Source: Grammothele lineata
Lineage: Eukaryota > Basidiomycota > Agaricomycetes > Polyporales > Polyporaceae
DNA length: 64,000 nt
Direction of reading: 5' to 3'
Assembly: GCA_002150815.3 (NCBI GenBank)
Contig: NDFF03000061.1
Coordinates: 124,001 to 188,000, forward strand
Shown here: in pieces, positions 34,063 through 45,392 of the stretch
Layout of the letters: every line of letters starts with the position of its first letter
Numbering within the stretch: the stretch's first letter is position 1
Made by a program: the position numbers and the translations under genes
The notes under the pieces: generated by a model
What the model was told of the DNA's origin: nothing
Database searches by the model: none
The model's input: only the letters and a program-made list of their open reading frames with translations

Positions 34063-36181
34063 CTATCCTTCGTAGCCCATCTCCTCTCCTAGAATCAGTC
34101 GTCTTGCCTGCAGTGAACGCGGTTTGATCGTACATCTGCAGTCTTCAGGATATCTGCCAATACAACAACGCGTCCGCGTCAGAGCATGAGACTACGAGAC
34201 GGCAAGTTTTCAGCAAGCTCACGATACAATCCCGTTTGTCATCTTCGGCTCGATAAGAACGACGTTCCCGGACTCATCCCGCGGAGGACTAATGTCGAAG
34301 ACTTGCAAGATCATGGCTATGCTAATGAAAAGCGACGCTTCGGCAAAGTGTTTCCCGGGACATATTCTGCCAACGACACGCGTTTAGATCATGCCCGGAA
34401 ACCACTATGTATGACAGAGGGCATGCACGTACCTCCTGCCGTAGCCAAATACAAACCTGGCAGGGTCCCGTACGGTCTTGTCGAGTTGACCATCTGGGCC
34501 CAAGAAACGCTCCGGAAGGAAACGATCGGGTTCGGGATACACCTCAGGATCGTGCATACACGCCCTAGGATCCCCTCGGAAGATCAGCGCCTGGTTCTCC
34601 ATGCATTCGCAACGATGATACCAACCAGGTGTTCGGGAACAGAACGGTCCCCTTGGGGACAAAGTACCCGTTGTAAACGGTATCCTCAATCGTCTTGTGT
34701 TGAACGCCCAGGGGCGCCACGTTCTTCCATCGTAATGACTCCATAATGATGGCGTTGATATAGGGCAGAGACGGTTTGTCGGCGAAGGTCGGAAGGCGAT
34801 CCTGGCCGATCACAAAGTCCAGTTGGGCCTGAGCTTTCTTCTGGATGTCAGGGTTGAGCGACATTGCGATAAAGAACGTTTGCAGGGTGGAGTATGTCTA
34901 AAGTCTTGCAGGGTGAATGATAGATGCGTCGCTATAAGATACGGATGACTGACCGTGTCGCCGCCAGCTGTTCGTTAGACGGGAAGGACAGTCAACAAAA
35001 CTGTGGTATGGTTGATTTCGGGATAAAACTGACCTTCGAACGCGATGAGACAGACATTCTGGGCGATGTCCGCGCCGTCCTCCTCGTTTTGCAGACGGAC
35101 GAGAAGCTTCGCTAGGACAGAATCGGACGTCTCTCCATTTTCCTACCGTGTGGGGATGTGTCAGAAGGCTCACACGCCGAGGTGAATACGTACTTACGAA
35201 GCCAGCCTTCACCCTAGTCAGTAGCCCTTCCCTGACTTCATCGGCTGCCCCGCGCCATCGGTCGAAATCTCGATGGAACCCCGTGCCAGGTACCCAACGT
35301 GGAATGTGCGCCACACTGGGCATGAACTGAGCGAGGTATTTGCCAGGGATGAACGCCTGAAGACCCTCGAGCAACTTCTCCATCAAGGCTATGTACCGAT
35401 CGTCCTTTTCCTCGATGTCGAACCCGTACGTCACTTTGACAACGGAACCTGCGAACGTGCTGTCACCCAACGTGAGCACGAAACGCTCAGACCTGATGGG
35501 TTGTGGTAGAAACTCACTATCGTATGTGCTCGATCAACGCCGTTGGCTCTTTAAGCAGCTTGCGCAAGAGCATGCGAGCGTACAGGCTCTGTGTTTCCGC
35601 ATACTTGGCAGACGCTGAGGGAGTGAAATGTTGCCAAAATGCTCGCCGATGTCGCCTCCACCAATCACCATACTCCATCCCGGCTACGTTGAATGACTGG
35701 CCGACGCTGCATAGGATGCGGACATTGAACCCAAGGACTTAACATACGGAGAAGGAAGAATCACTCACAGATGTCTCATCGGGCAGTCGTTCCGAGACGA
35801 GCTTATCGCTGATCGTTTGTCTAGGAGCTCTATTATTGCTTCTGCGCTACCTAATACCATGATCGGAGTGCCCGTTGCCGGGATGTACACAATATCACCT
35901 GCAGTAAGGAGCGCAGAGATTAACTTGAATGCGGGCGCTCGGCCTCAGTGAGAGAAGGCGAAGAACGTACCGTATGTCTTGCACAGATCATGATACACCT
36001 CCCATATGCAGCCCTTCGTTGAATCGAATAGAGCGCCGAAGAAAGGTAGCCTGGGTGGTCCTGGGGGAAGCGGGTAGCGACGCGACCGCACATCATACCA
36101 CCTGGCCAGCAACAGAAAGACGAGCGAGAACAAGACAGCCGGCAGGAAAAGAGGAGTCTCGGCGACGAGTTGAAGTGCCAT
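34063..36181 (-). CDS. Cytochrome P450 monooxygenase C
   Basis: Same ten-exon plan as genes A and B. Start MALQLVAETP with a hydrophobic anchor, then PLPPGPPRLPFFGA. The microexon 34954-34967 gives AGGDT, a Gly replacing the usual Ala before Asp-Thr. The K-helix is MESLRWKN. The segment RFLPERFLGPDGQLD precedes the heme loop FGYGRR-ICPGKHF. The last exon ends RRLILGEEMGYEG. No frame breaks were found. It lies head to tail with gene B, so the two are probably tandem duplicates. A TATA-like CATATAAATG (minus, 36231-36240) sits about 50 bases upstream. Confidence 0.93.
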
Positions 36182-36230
36182 CGAGGACCGGATGTGAAAA
36201 GAATGTCATGGTGGGAGCGATGGTGGTCAT

Positions 36231-36240
36231 CATTTATATG
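36231..36240 (-). promoter_or_regulatory. TATA-like box of P450 gene C
   Basis: CATATAAATG on the minus strand, about 50 bases before the start codon. Confidence 0.4.
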
Positions 36241-36736
36241 CAAGGCTGGTCAAGCTGTCTGCGGCGAAGTTATGGCGGGGAGAAGGGTGGAGAAAGGGAC
36301 CAGGCAGGCGCTAATGATCTCCAACCCGATCGCAATCTCGCGGAACCTTGTGTTGTCCGTCCCCACCGGACGAGTCAAGTTGTCTTCGGACCGACTCGCC
36401 TCTCGCACATTCTCAAGTCTGTGCGATTGACTCGTCTGTACTCGCGGACCCGACGGCTCTAGCGTATGACTCGGGCATCGACATATCTTCTACCATGCCG
36501 AATGCTGCCCCCTAACATCTTGCTGACTTCGATTTATGGCAAGTTAAGGGGCGGCGAACACGATTGAGACGAAGCTCAGCCAGCGCTACCACTATCATGG
36601 CGCGACACGAAGTCCCATGTCCGTAATATGGGCCAGCACAGACCTCAGTGACAGCCGGGAACTGAACATATTGCATAGACATAATGCGCAAATCAAGAAC
36701 AAAGGACAGTCTACATGGTCTACATATGAGGTCCAT
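36241..36736. other. Intergenic region
   Basis: Between the start of P450 gene C and the 3' end of the F-box-like gene. No gene seen. Confidence 0.5.
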
Positions 36737-38530
36737 CTAAGCCTCCTCGTCCTCCTCGTCCTCGTCCTCGTCCATGTCCACGTCCATGTCGTCTTCCTCA
36801 TACATCTCCAGGTTTGGCCCCTTTACTTCTCTTTCTTGCAGTTCACCGACGCGACGTGCCACCAAACCCCATTGATAGCACGACTGCTCACGATCATCCA
36901 TCACTGTGTCGCCCAAGTGCCGCATCAACAAACCGTCGCATCCAGCCACCTCCTCTATACCCTTGAATGCCTTGGCGAAGAGCCACGCGAGCGGTTCAAC
37001 GTCGGTCGATTCAATGATCGTCCCTTGAGCGTCGAACTTCTTAAAATTCTCATTAACTTGCAGGGGCTTGCCCTCACGCTGCATTTCGATGGCGTACTGG
37101 AAAGCGTCGCGCGGGTCGAACTCTAGCGCAAGCTGCGTCAACTGAGGGCACAACGGCACAAACGACAAGAGACCCCGCGTGTCTGCAGGCAATCCTGGTG
37201 GCCTAGACAGCTCGAGTTCATCATTACAGCACTGGAAGACGAGGTGCGTCAGCCCCTTCCACGCGCGACCCATGTCTGCGAGCGTGTTGTTGGAAATGAT
37301 GCAGACGAAGCAGCCTACCACCTCCAAGTGACGCAAGGAGGAGAAGGCGTACAGCGGCTTGAAGGCGCCATCGGGGAGCTCCTCTGCTAGGGTGAGGTTG
37401 ACCCTCGTTGGCTCCCACGATTCCGACACGTCGATGTGGACGCTCTCGAGGGCGCGCCAGTGGGTAGAGTGGCTTCCGAGCGCGTCAATAACGAATTGGA
37501 TATTGACGATAGGCGGATCGGCCATCTTGAAGTGGACCGAGTTGACTTCGGGGGAGGAGATGGCACCCATGAGGGCGACAAGGGTGTGGACGGCGGTAGC
37601 CGTAGCACTGATTTCGACCCCGAAAGACCGCAGAGCAGGGAACGATTGGCCGGGTTGGTTCAGCCGAAACGCATCGACATGCTCTTGCAGAATGTTGTCC
37701 GAGAGACTCACGTGCACGTGTTGTAGGTTTGGCAGGTTCGCGAGGTGTCGAAGACCGTCTAGAGAGACTGGACATTCTAGACGAACATTTACTAGGTCGT
37801 GCAGATAGGCCAGTGTGTGGGAGACCATCTCAGTAAATCCCGGGACGACGAGAGTGTCGTTGCGGGATAAGCTGATCTGAAGTGTTTGCAGATTGGGCGA
37901 AATCAAGGGGATGAAGGCGCCATGGTGGTTGAGACTGTGCAAGGCGACCAAAGGGTGGAACGCCGTGTAGGTAGTCTTGTAACTGCGGAGTTCTGGCAAA
38001 AGGCAGCCACCAGAGGTGTGAACAATGGAAAGTAGATCCAGCAGCGTCGCTGGGTCAATCGAATATTCAACGTCCTTCTTGACAGCGCCTCCTGCTTGGA
38101 GCTCCTTGAGGAGCTCCTGGGGATCCCATTCGACGGGACCGATTTTCTTGACGTGGCAGACAAAGCGCCTGCACATCTCCTCGACGGCAGGGGTCCAAGC
38201 GGCTGGCGGGCCAATAAACCGCTGTTGAAGTATAATGTTGAGTATTGGCAATCAGTCTCCAAAGATCCTCAGACTCACGATTGTGCGCGTCACGCTCAGC
38301 ACGTCCACTGTCTCGTCCAGCTGCCAAAGACCTCGGGGGAGCGGATAAAACAGGGCCCCAAAGTCCGGGATCGTTTCCCACAAGGTTACGATGGCGGGCC
38401 AGTGAAGGGTCTTGCACGTCCTCGCCACCGAGGCGAGAGTGCTCGGGTAGGTGTATAGGTTCTGAAGAATAGCCAGAGCAAGCTCCGGTGGAACGGTGTC
38501 AAGATTAGGACGGGTCATCTTGCTGGCCAT
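36737..38530 (-). CDS. F-box-like / LRR-like protein
   Basis: Two exons, 38530-38279 and 38221-36737; 578 residues. The N-terminus (PPELALAILQNLY, SVARTCKTLHWPAIVTLWETI) has the helix pattern of basidiomycete F-box-like proteins, which usually bind Skp1 in an SCF ubiquitin ligase. The body has repeated hydrophobic segments separated by ~25 residues (for example LTHLVFQCC, LTQLALEFD), consistent with irregular leucine-rich repeats. The protein ends with a strongly acidic tail of Asp/Glu and Met. It is related in layout to the gene at 60134-61888: both have a phase-0 intron after ~83 codons and a similar IPDF/IPNY-x-x-YxLPRxxW segment. This family is greatly expanded in mushroom-forming fungi, and targets are not predictable. 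Confidence 0.8.
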
Positions 38531-39520
38531 TTTCTGGGAGGAGGTGCGAGGGTAGGCAGAGCGCCGCTGGGAGGTTTGGGGGAAGAAGAGTGAGATATGG
38601 AGTACGACAGACGAACTTGTGAGCCTGTCGCGCGGAGGTTTAAATACGCCTTGACCTCCATGAACCGCTTTAGCGTGGCCTCGGCGGCGTGTAGTGCGCC
38701 GTTCAAAGTAAGTCGGTTCGCTTGATGATGTCAGGCGGCCGCGGGCGCTACTATCCAAGCGTCCCCGGACCAGAGATTGGAGGCTATGCAAGACGAAGAA
38801 CAAGACCCAGACGTCAAGCCACGCCGGTTCGAGCCCTCCGTGGCGGTAGACCTTACCCTTGCGATAGGCCCGTGCGTCGGTGGCGTCATGCGCCTCGTCT
38901 CCTGTCGCTTTCTCCGTTGGGTTCCTTGACACCAAGTGAGCTGAAGTGCCTTGCACTGTGCGTTGTCACTGCCGCGCGACATACAGAGTCATCAGAAGCT
39001 AGGCGTTTGTACGGCAATTGAAAGAGTAATGTCACTGGCAGGACAATGTCAACAAAGCGAAACTATGGCTCCCTTGTCGCTGCGTCCGCCCGTGATTACG
39101 CACTTGACGGGGAGCATAGACCATCGTTCTCGCCATGTATCAGATGTCATCGACGAGAAAATCACACTAGAATGTTATCGTTTAGACAAGTAAATTAATC
39201 ACGTTCTGAACAAACGCACCAGACTCAGGATAACATTCACGAGTGTTCTCGGAAAGACGACACTTAATGTTACAGTTGTACGACCTACAACCCTAGTCAC
39301 TCCTACGCGTGACGAGGACGACCGTAAATCCGCTCAATGGAAATTCAAAAAAGTATACAGATAGGCATATCAACGAGGCCCTCCGCTAGAAGATATGTGT
39401 GGGAATCGTGATTACTAGCGTTACGAACACCGCGCTATGAACGTCTTTGAGTGTATTGAAGATACGTGGTGGGTTGGTCCTGGACGTTGTGCAGATGGTT
39501 GACAAGGAACGAAGCGCAGA
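38531..39520. other. Intergenic region
   Basis: About 1 kb between the F-box-like gene and the 3' end of P450 gene D. No supported gene. Confidence 0.5.
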
Positions 39521-41592
39521 TTAGATGCCAAGGATGAGCTGCTTCGCCTTTTCCGACCGCGGCTCGACGGTGCATCGGCAGTCCTCGGGATACCTAAGGG
39601 TTAGTGTTAGTGCAGCTCTACTCTGTCGCGACGAATAATAGAGCACTGACGACATAGCATTGTTGGTCATTTTCGGCGCGATGTGGATCATTTCGCCGTT
39701 CTCGTCTCGGGGTGGCGTGATCTCGAGCGTGTGCAATACAGTAGCGACGTTGATAAATAACGAACTGTAGGCGAAATGCTTCCCCGGACAGGCCCTATCA
39801 CCAAACAACTTAGATGAGTGCGTTTCCCATACGGCCATCTCAAGACTCACCGCCGCCCATACCCGAAGACGAATTTCGTAGGGTCCCGAACATTTGGATT
39901 CAACTTCCCATCATGTATGAAGCGTTCAGGAAAGAAGCGGTCGGGATGAGGATACATGTCTGGATGGTGCATACATCCCCTACATACAAGCGCCGCAAAC
40001 GTAGTTAGAACAAGCACCTACTGATACTTAACTAGCTGTAAATGTGACTCGCCAGGTGTCTGCAATGATAATGGTGCCCATAGGAATGAAGTAGCCGTCG
40101 TATATTATGTCTTCCGTGGTCTTATGCGGTACACCCAGCGGAAGAACGTTGTGCCAGCGCAATGCTTCCTTTACGATTGCGTCAACGTACGGGAGTTCCG
40201 ACCGATCGTCGTGGGTAGGGAGGCGGTCTGGGCCGACCACACGGTCGAGCTCGCTGTGTGCCTTTTCCTGGATATCGGGGTTGAGAGACATAGCGAGGAA
40301 GAATGCTTGTAGCGTCGAGAACGTCTGCAGTAGGCAAAGCGAATCAGGGAGGATTGTGTCAACGAGACGTAACGAGGCTTACTGTATCGGCCCCACCTAA
40401 GTACTTCGATTTAGCGAAGGCTTTCTATTTACGTTAGCGATGGACGTACCTTCAAATGATATAAGTGCCACATTAGTCGCTATTTCCTCGCCATCTTCGC
40501 AGTCGTCCAGTCTCTCCAGTAGTTTCGCCATGATCGAGTTCGATGTTTCTCCACTAATCTGCACATCAGAATCCACGATCAGTCCTTGACTACAACGAAG
40601 ATCGGAGACGGCGACTTACTAATCCCGCCTTCGTGCGGGCCAACAGTCCGGCTTTGACGTTACGTGAGACATCGCGATAAGCGGCGAACTTCTCTTGAAA
40701 CCCTGCCCCAGGGAACCAGCCCGGGACGAACCGCAACAAAGGCAAAAATTCGACCAGATACCGCCCCGGAGTGAGTGCCTCGACACCTTCGAGCACTTTC
40801 ACTACCTGCGCGACATACTCGTCATCGTTGTCCTGGACGTCAAACCCATACACGATTTTGACGATAGTTGAGGCAAAGGTGCTAATAGACCAGATGCCGT
40901 TAGCACTCGATTAAGGAGTTATGAAAACAATATCGTGCTTACTACCGTATGTGCTCGTTCAAGGAAGCGGAATCTTCCAAAAGCCTCCGAGCGAATTTCA
41001 GCGCGGACGCGCGTTGCATGGGCTGGTATCTTTCTACTGCTGCAAAGGTGAAATGCTCCCAAAATGCCCGACGGTGACGCCGCCACCATGTTCCGTATTC
41101 CATCAATCCCAGGTTGAAATCCTGGCCGACCCTGTTCCCGAGTTGTGAGTTTTGCATTCCTTCAATACCTCCAGAAGTGGTACTCACATCCGTGCGACAT
41201 GTACTGGACGCCTGTCCGAAGTGACCGCAGAACGTGTCTCGAGGATGGTTTGGATCGAGCGCGGGCTGCCTAGGATAACGATGTCTGTGCCTAGAACCGG
41301 GGCATAGACGACATCGCCTAATGTGGGATTCGGTCAACAGTTTCGTCCAGGGTTCGTTAATGTTCTGCCCACCATAGGTTTCGCAGAGGGCCCTGATTGC
41401 CTCCCAAATGACTGGCTCGCGCTTGTGTAGTAGCGTGCCGATGATGGGGTAACGACGGGGTCCGGGGGGTAAGGGAAAACCGCGACTACGAGCACGCCAT
41501 CTGGTGATCAAAGATGCGCAGAAGATGAGAGCTAAGAGGACGAGTGCCCCGAAAGGCACAGGGATGGCTGGGGGAGATGGCAAGAGCGGCAT
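39521..41592 (-). CDS. Cytochrome P450 monooxygenase D
   Basis: Same exon plan as the other P450 genes. Start MPLLPSPPAIPVPFG, hydrophobic anchor, then PLPPGPRRYPIIGTLL. The C-helix region is WRRHRRAFWEHF. The microexon 40383-40396 gives GGADT. The K-helix is KEALRWHN, PERF-type segment RFFPERF, heme loop FGYGRR-ACPGKHF with Cys present. It ends KAKQLILGI. The intron after the TW codon (40052-39980) uses a GC donor, GCGAGT; the only near GT would break the frame. Gene E is a close duplicate that has the GC donor at the same place. The promoter also matches that of E: a TGATAAAG box 35-43 bases before the ATG, then a similar leader. Predicted functional, substrate unknown. Confidence 0.92.
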
Positions 41593-41626
41593 TTGGGCGT
41601 TGATCTTCGAGGACCCATACTGAACG

Positions 41627-41635
41627 GCTTTATCA
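41627..41635 (-). promoter_or_regulatory. TATA-like box of P450 gene D
   Basis: TGATAAAGC on minus, at the same distance from the start codon as the TATAAAG of gene E. Confidence 0.4.
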
Positions 41636-42897
41636 ATGCTGCTCCCAGACCATAGTTTGTCGGTACCGCTTCACCTCACTTGTAGCGGCGTCATTGCCCG
41701 GCGCTCACCCTGTCTTCTTAGCTAGGTTGCTAGAAGGTCGGCCAAGGGCGAGCATTTGAATAACTCACCTTCTGACCCTACTGTTTTGAAGGAGTTGCCG
41801 TGTAAAGGTCATTTGAGCGCCAGCCCCGTGACGTTTGGCTCCTCTGCGGATTTTCGATCGGAAGCAGTGCGGAGGCCGTCGTCATGCGCGCTAAGACTCA
41901 AGCCCCAGAAAGGTGCCATCCTTTCTCAAAGAGATCATCCTTCCTTCCTTGCGCCAGATGTGATACCCACTGAGTGGCGCTGGGTCGTTGACTCGCCGTC
42001 CAAAGCCGCACGTTGGGACGCTGGTTTCCTCAACCCTGCCTGGATAGCCGCTGCCCGACAGTGACCAGCACATCGCCGCCTTACTGATGATAATGGGAGA
42101 AAGCAAAGAGTGAGGTGTGCCATATGAGACAATTTGTTGGACAAAGTTACTCCAGGTCTGCGTGAGGGGAGAGTGAGAACCAGCGAATCTTGACGCCCAC
42201 ATTCACGCGCTCTCATCACGCCATTACGCAAGCTCAATCCACGCGCGCTCACTTGCTCTCGCCGCCTCTCACCTGGGACCGCGCTCACTCGCGCTCGCCT
42301 GCATTCACCAGCTCTCATCCGCGATCAACCCCCACAAGGTACACTCTACCACTACGACATCTTTTTTCCTTCAGTTTTACTACGCTTCTCGGGGCATTTA
42401 TGCCTTCCGATTGGCTCACGGCCGTTCCGACATCTCAGATATTACAGTGCTCATTTGAGCAAGCTGCATGAGCGCGGGTGAAGGCGGGTGAGTACAGATG
42501 AGTGTACGGCAGTCACGGCATTCATGCGCTTTCAACATTCGCCGCCACGCGCTCTCACCTGGACACAACCTTGTCCAATAAACGCCGTTATGGTCATGAA
42601 TTAATCCCTATTGATCGGCGCCCAGGCTGGATGAACGCACCAGACGCTGAAGATCTTGCAGAGCAAGGGCGAATCGGAATCGGACAATCTGCACTCGGAG
42701 AATTATTCTCACGTGTAATGAGAGCGGCCATAAGGCCGCCAAGCGGTAGCTGAAGGGAATATGGAACACAAATTCAGGCGCGAGGGCCTCTGCAGTAAAT
42801 TGAATATCGCAATCACTAGGACGTCGATAGCAATTTCAGTCTTCTAGCAAGGATGCACCATGAGACTTTTTTAGACGACAAAGAAACGAATCACAGA
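41636..42897. other. Spacer between P450 D and E
   Basis: 1.3 kb without a supported gene. It contains the motif-rich stretch listed separately at 42180-42570. Confidence 0.5.
42180..42570. repeat. Irregular repeat of CGCTCTCA / TTCACGCG motifs
   Basis: Short motifs such as CACGCGCTCTCA, CGCGCTCAC and CATTCAC recur at irregular spacing between 42200 and 42320. Similar motifs return near 42520-42560. Around 42470-42500 the complementary pattern (GAGCGCGGGTGAAGGCGGGTGAG) appears, so parts could form inverted repeats. It may be a degraded mobile element or simple-sequence expansion; no terminal repeats or target duplication were identified. Confidence 0.35.
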
Positions 42898-44945
42898 TCA
42901 AATACCAAGGACGAGCTGCTTCGCCCTCTCCGACCTCGGCTTAACGGTGCATCGACAATCCTCAGGATACCTGGAAGTATCAGCGTTCGCGTAGCTCTAT
43001 TTAGTCAGAACAAGGATAGTGCACTGACGACATAAAGCTGTTGGTCATCCTTGGGACAATGTGAATCGCTTCACCGTTCGTGTCCAGGGGTGGCGTGATC
43101 TCGAACGTGTGCAACACAGTAGCAACGTTGATAAATAACGAGCTGTCCGCGAAATGTTTCCCCGGACAAGCCCTAACATCGGACAAAACAGATTAATACG
43201 TCTTCTTTACGACCAACTCAAACACTCACCGTCGCCCGTACCCGAAGACGTATTTCAAAGGGTCACGGACGTCCGGGTTCAGCTTCCTATCTTGTATGAA
43301 GCGATCCGGCAGGAAGCGGTCAGGATCGGGATACACGTCGGAATCATGCATACATCCCCTGGCAGCGTCATACGCATAGTAAGCACAAGCGATTACTGAT
43401 ATCGAGACCGCTGTAGGCGTGTACTTGCCTAGTGTCTGGAATAATAATCGTGCCCCTAGGAATGAAGTAGCCATCGTACACCATGTCCTCCGTGGTCTTA
43501 TGAGGTAAACCCAGCGGAAGGACATTGCGTCAATGTACGGAAGCTCCGGCCTGTCGTCATGAGAAGGGAGACGGTCTCGACCAATCACTCGGTCGAGCTC
43601 GGTTTGTGCCTTCTTCTGGGTATCGGGATTGAGGGACATGGCGAGAAAGAATACTTGAAGCGTCGAGAACGTCTGCGATATGCATCACGGGTTGGCGGAG
43701 GATTGTGTCGGAGAGGCATTACCAGACTCACCGTATCTGCCCCCCCTGATTCCGTTTAAGACGAATCAGCGAAGATTCTATGATCTAAATATGAGGAACG
43801 GTCATACCTTCAAAAGCTACCAATGCCACATCGGTCGCTATTTCCTCTCCATCTTCGCAGTCATCGAGTTTCTTTAGTAGTTTCGCCATGATCGACTGAG
43901 ATGTTTCTCCTTTAGCCTATACATCGTAAATGACGATCAGTTCTCGACTACAACGAAGATCGGAGACAACGACTTACCATTCCCGCCTTCGTGCGGGCTA
44001 GAAGCGCGGCCTTGACGTCACGAGAGACTTCACGATAGGCGACGAACTCCTTCTGAAACCCCGCTCCAGGGAACCAGTCCGGAATGAACCTCAAGAAAGG
44101 CAGAAATTCAACCAGATACCGCCCCGGAGTGAGTGCCTCGACGCCCTCGAGCACCTTCACCACCTGCGCGACATACTCGTCATCGCTGTCCCGGACGTCA
44201 AACCCATACACGATTTTGACGATAGTTGAGGCAAAGGTACTATAATCCAGATGGCGTTAGTACCCAATCACGGATAGATGGTAACAATACCATGCTCACT
44301 ATCGTATGTGCTCGTTCAGGGAAGTGGGATCTTCCAGAAGCCTCCGTGCGAATTTCAGCGCGGATGTGCGTTGCATAGGCTGGTATTTCTTTACTGCTGA
44401 GAGGTTGAAGTGCTCCCAGAACGCCCGACGGTGACGCCGCCACCACGTCCCGTATTCCATGAGCCCCAAGGCGAAGTCTTGGCCGATCCTGTCTGCCTCG
44501 TGAGTTCTATATTCCATCAATACCTGCTTTCCATGAGAGTACTCACATCTGTGCGATGTGTCTGACCCCTACTCGAAGTCGCCGCTGAATGCTTCTCCAG
44601 AATGGCCTGAATAGGCTGGGGGCTACCCAGAATGACGACGTCGGTGCCAAGAACCGGGGCGTAGACGACGTCGCCTAGACGCGACTTGTTTAATGACCTC
44701 GTTCGTGTCATACCTAACCGAGACTCACCGTAGGTATCGCAGAGTGTCCTTATCTCCTCCCAGAGGATTGGTTCGCGTTTATGCAGCAGTGTGCCGATAA
44801 TAGGGAAGCGGCGGGGTCCAGGTGGGAGAGGAAGGCCTCGAGTACGAGCGCGCCATTTGGTGACGGAGTACACGTAGTAGACGAGAGCTAAGAGTATGAA
44901 CACCCCAAGGGGCGTAGGGATGGTTGGAAGAGGCCAGAACGACAT
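42898..44945 (-). pseudogene. Cytochrome P450 gene E, broken by a 28-bp deletion
   Basis: Close duplicate of gene D with the same exon plan (microexon 43732-43745, last codon TGA at 42898-42900). At about 43525-43527 the sequence lacks 28 bases that gene D has at 40151-40178. The deletion removes the K-helix KEALRWHN, including the essential ExxR residues, and shifts the frame before the heme-binding exon. The breakpoint carries TTG, present on both sides of the lost piece in gene D, as expected for a short-homology deletion. The codon at the next exon end is also changed from Trp to Arg (TG|G to AG|G). The rest, including heme loop ACPGKHF, still reads well, so the break is recent. The start was placed at 44945 by matching the promoter and leader of gene D; an ATG 12 bases upstream also exists. 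Confidence 0.88.
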
Positions 44946-44977
44946 TTGTGCTCTCATGAATCATCCCATATCGAACG

Positions 44978-44988
44978 ACTTTATAAGT
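44978..44988 (-). promoter_or_regulatory. TATA box of P450 pseudogene E
   Basis: ACTTATAAAGT on minus, 33-43 bases before the ATG at 44945. Position and flanks match the gene D promoter. Confidence 0.5.
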
Positions 44989-45054
44989 GCTGGCTCCAGT
45001 CCAAGGTTCAATCAAGGCCATTGTCGCTCAAGTACTAGCCAGTGCTGTCAGGGG

Positions 45055-45145
45055 TCCGCTCTACTGTCATGGATGGGGGGCCATCTGAGCCAATCATATC
45101 GTCAGGCTCAGCTTGCGCCTTCTTCTCAACGTCGAGTTGAGGGAT
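45055..45145 (-). pseudogene. Degraded P450 exon fragment
   Basis: On minus, a frame reads LDVEKKAQAEPDDMIGSDG and then PPSMT. This lines up with the start of the large P450 exon after the microexon (for example NPDVQKKAQAELDAVVGQD in gene B), with a probable 1-base loss just before it at the SLN position. No further P450 exons were recognised around it, so it looks like a remnant of a sixth, older copy directly upstream of gene E. Confidence 0.6.
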
Positions 45146-45392
45146 ACGGTACCAAGTAGGTGTATTTTGTCCCGTTTTCCAAGTGGATACCAGCCGTCTG
45201 GATCGGAAAGAAGCCGGTATGTAGATATTTGACTCCGTTAGAGCATCAACTCCGTGACGCTTTAGTTCCGCGGCGGGGAATCTATCGATACCGACGAAGA
45301 GGCTAAGTCGTAATGCGCGCTACGACAGTTCTCGAAAAGTTGCCCGCATTGCCCAAAGAGATGGATGGATATATTTACAGCCTGTGATACAC
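45146..45392. other. Intergenic region
   Basis: Between the P450 remnant and the 3' end of the peroxin gene. No other gene seen. Confidence 0.4.

Noticed and set aside
42180..42570. CRISPR-like array
   Set aside because: Motif spacing is irregular, there are no uniform repeats or spacers, and the host is a eukaryote.
44957..44957. The upstream ATG as start of P450 E
   Set aside because: The leader of gene D aligns so that its ATG matches the one at 44945, and TATA spacing also favours 44945.
31610..45145. A secondary-metabolite cluster around the P450 genes
   Set aside because: No polyketide synthase, NRPS, terpene synthase, prenyltransferase or pathway regulator is in the window; the pattern is a tandem family expansion.
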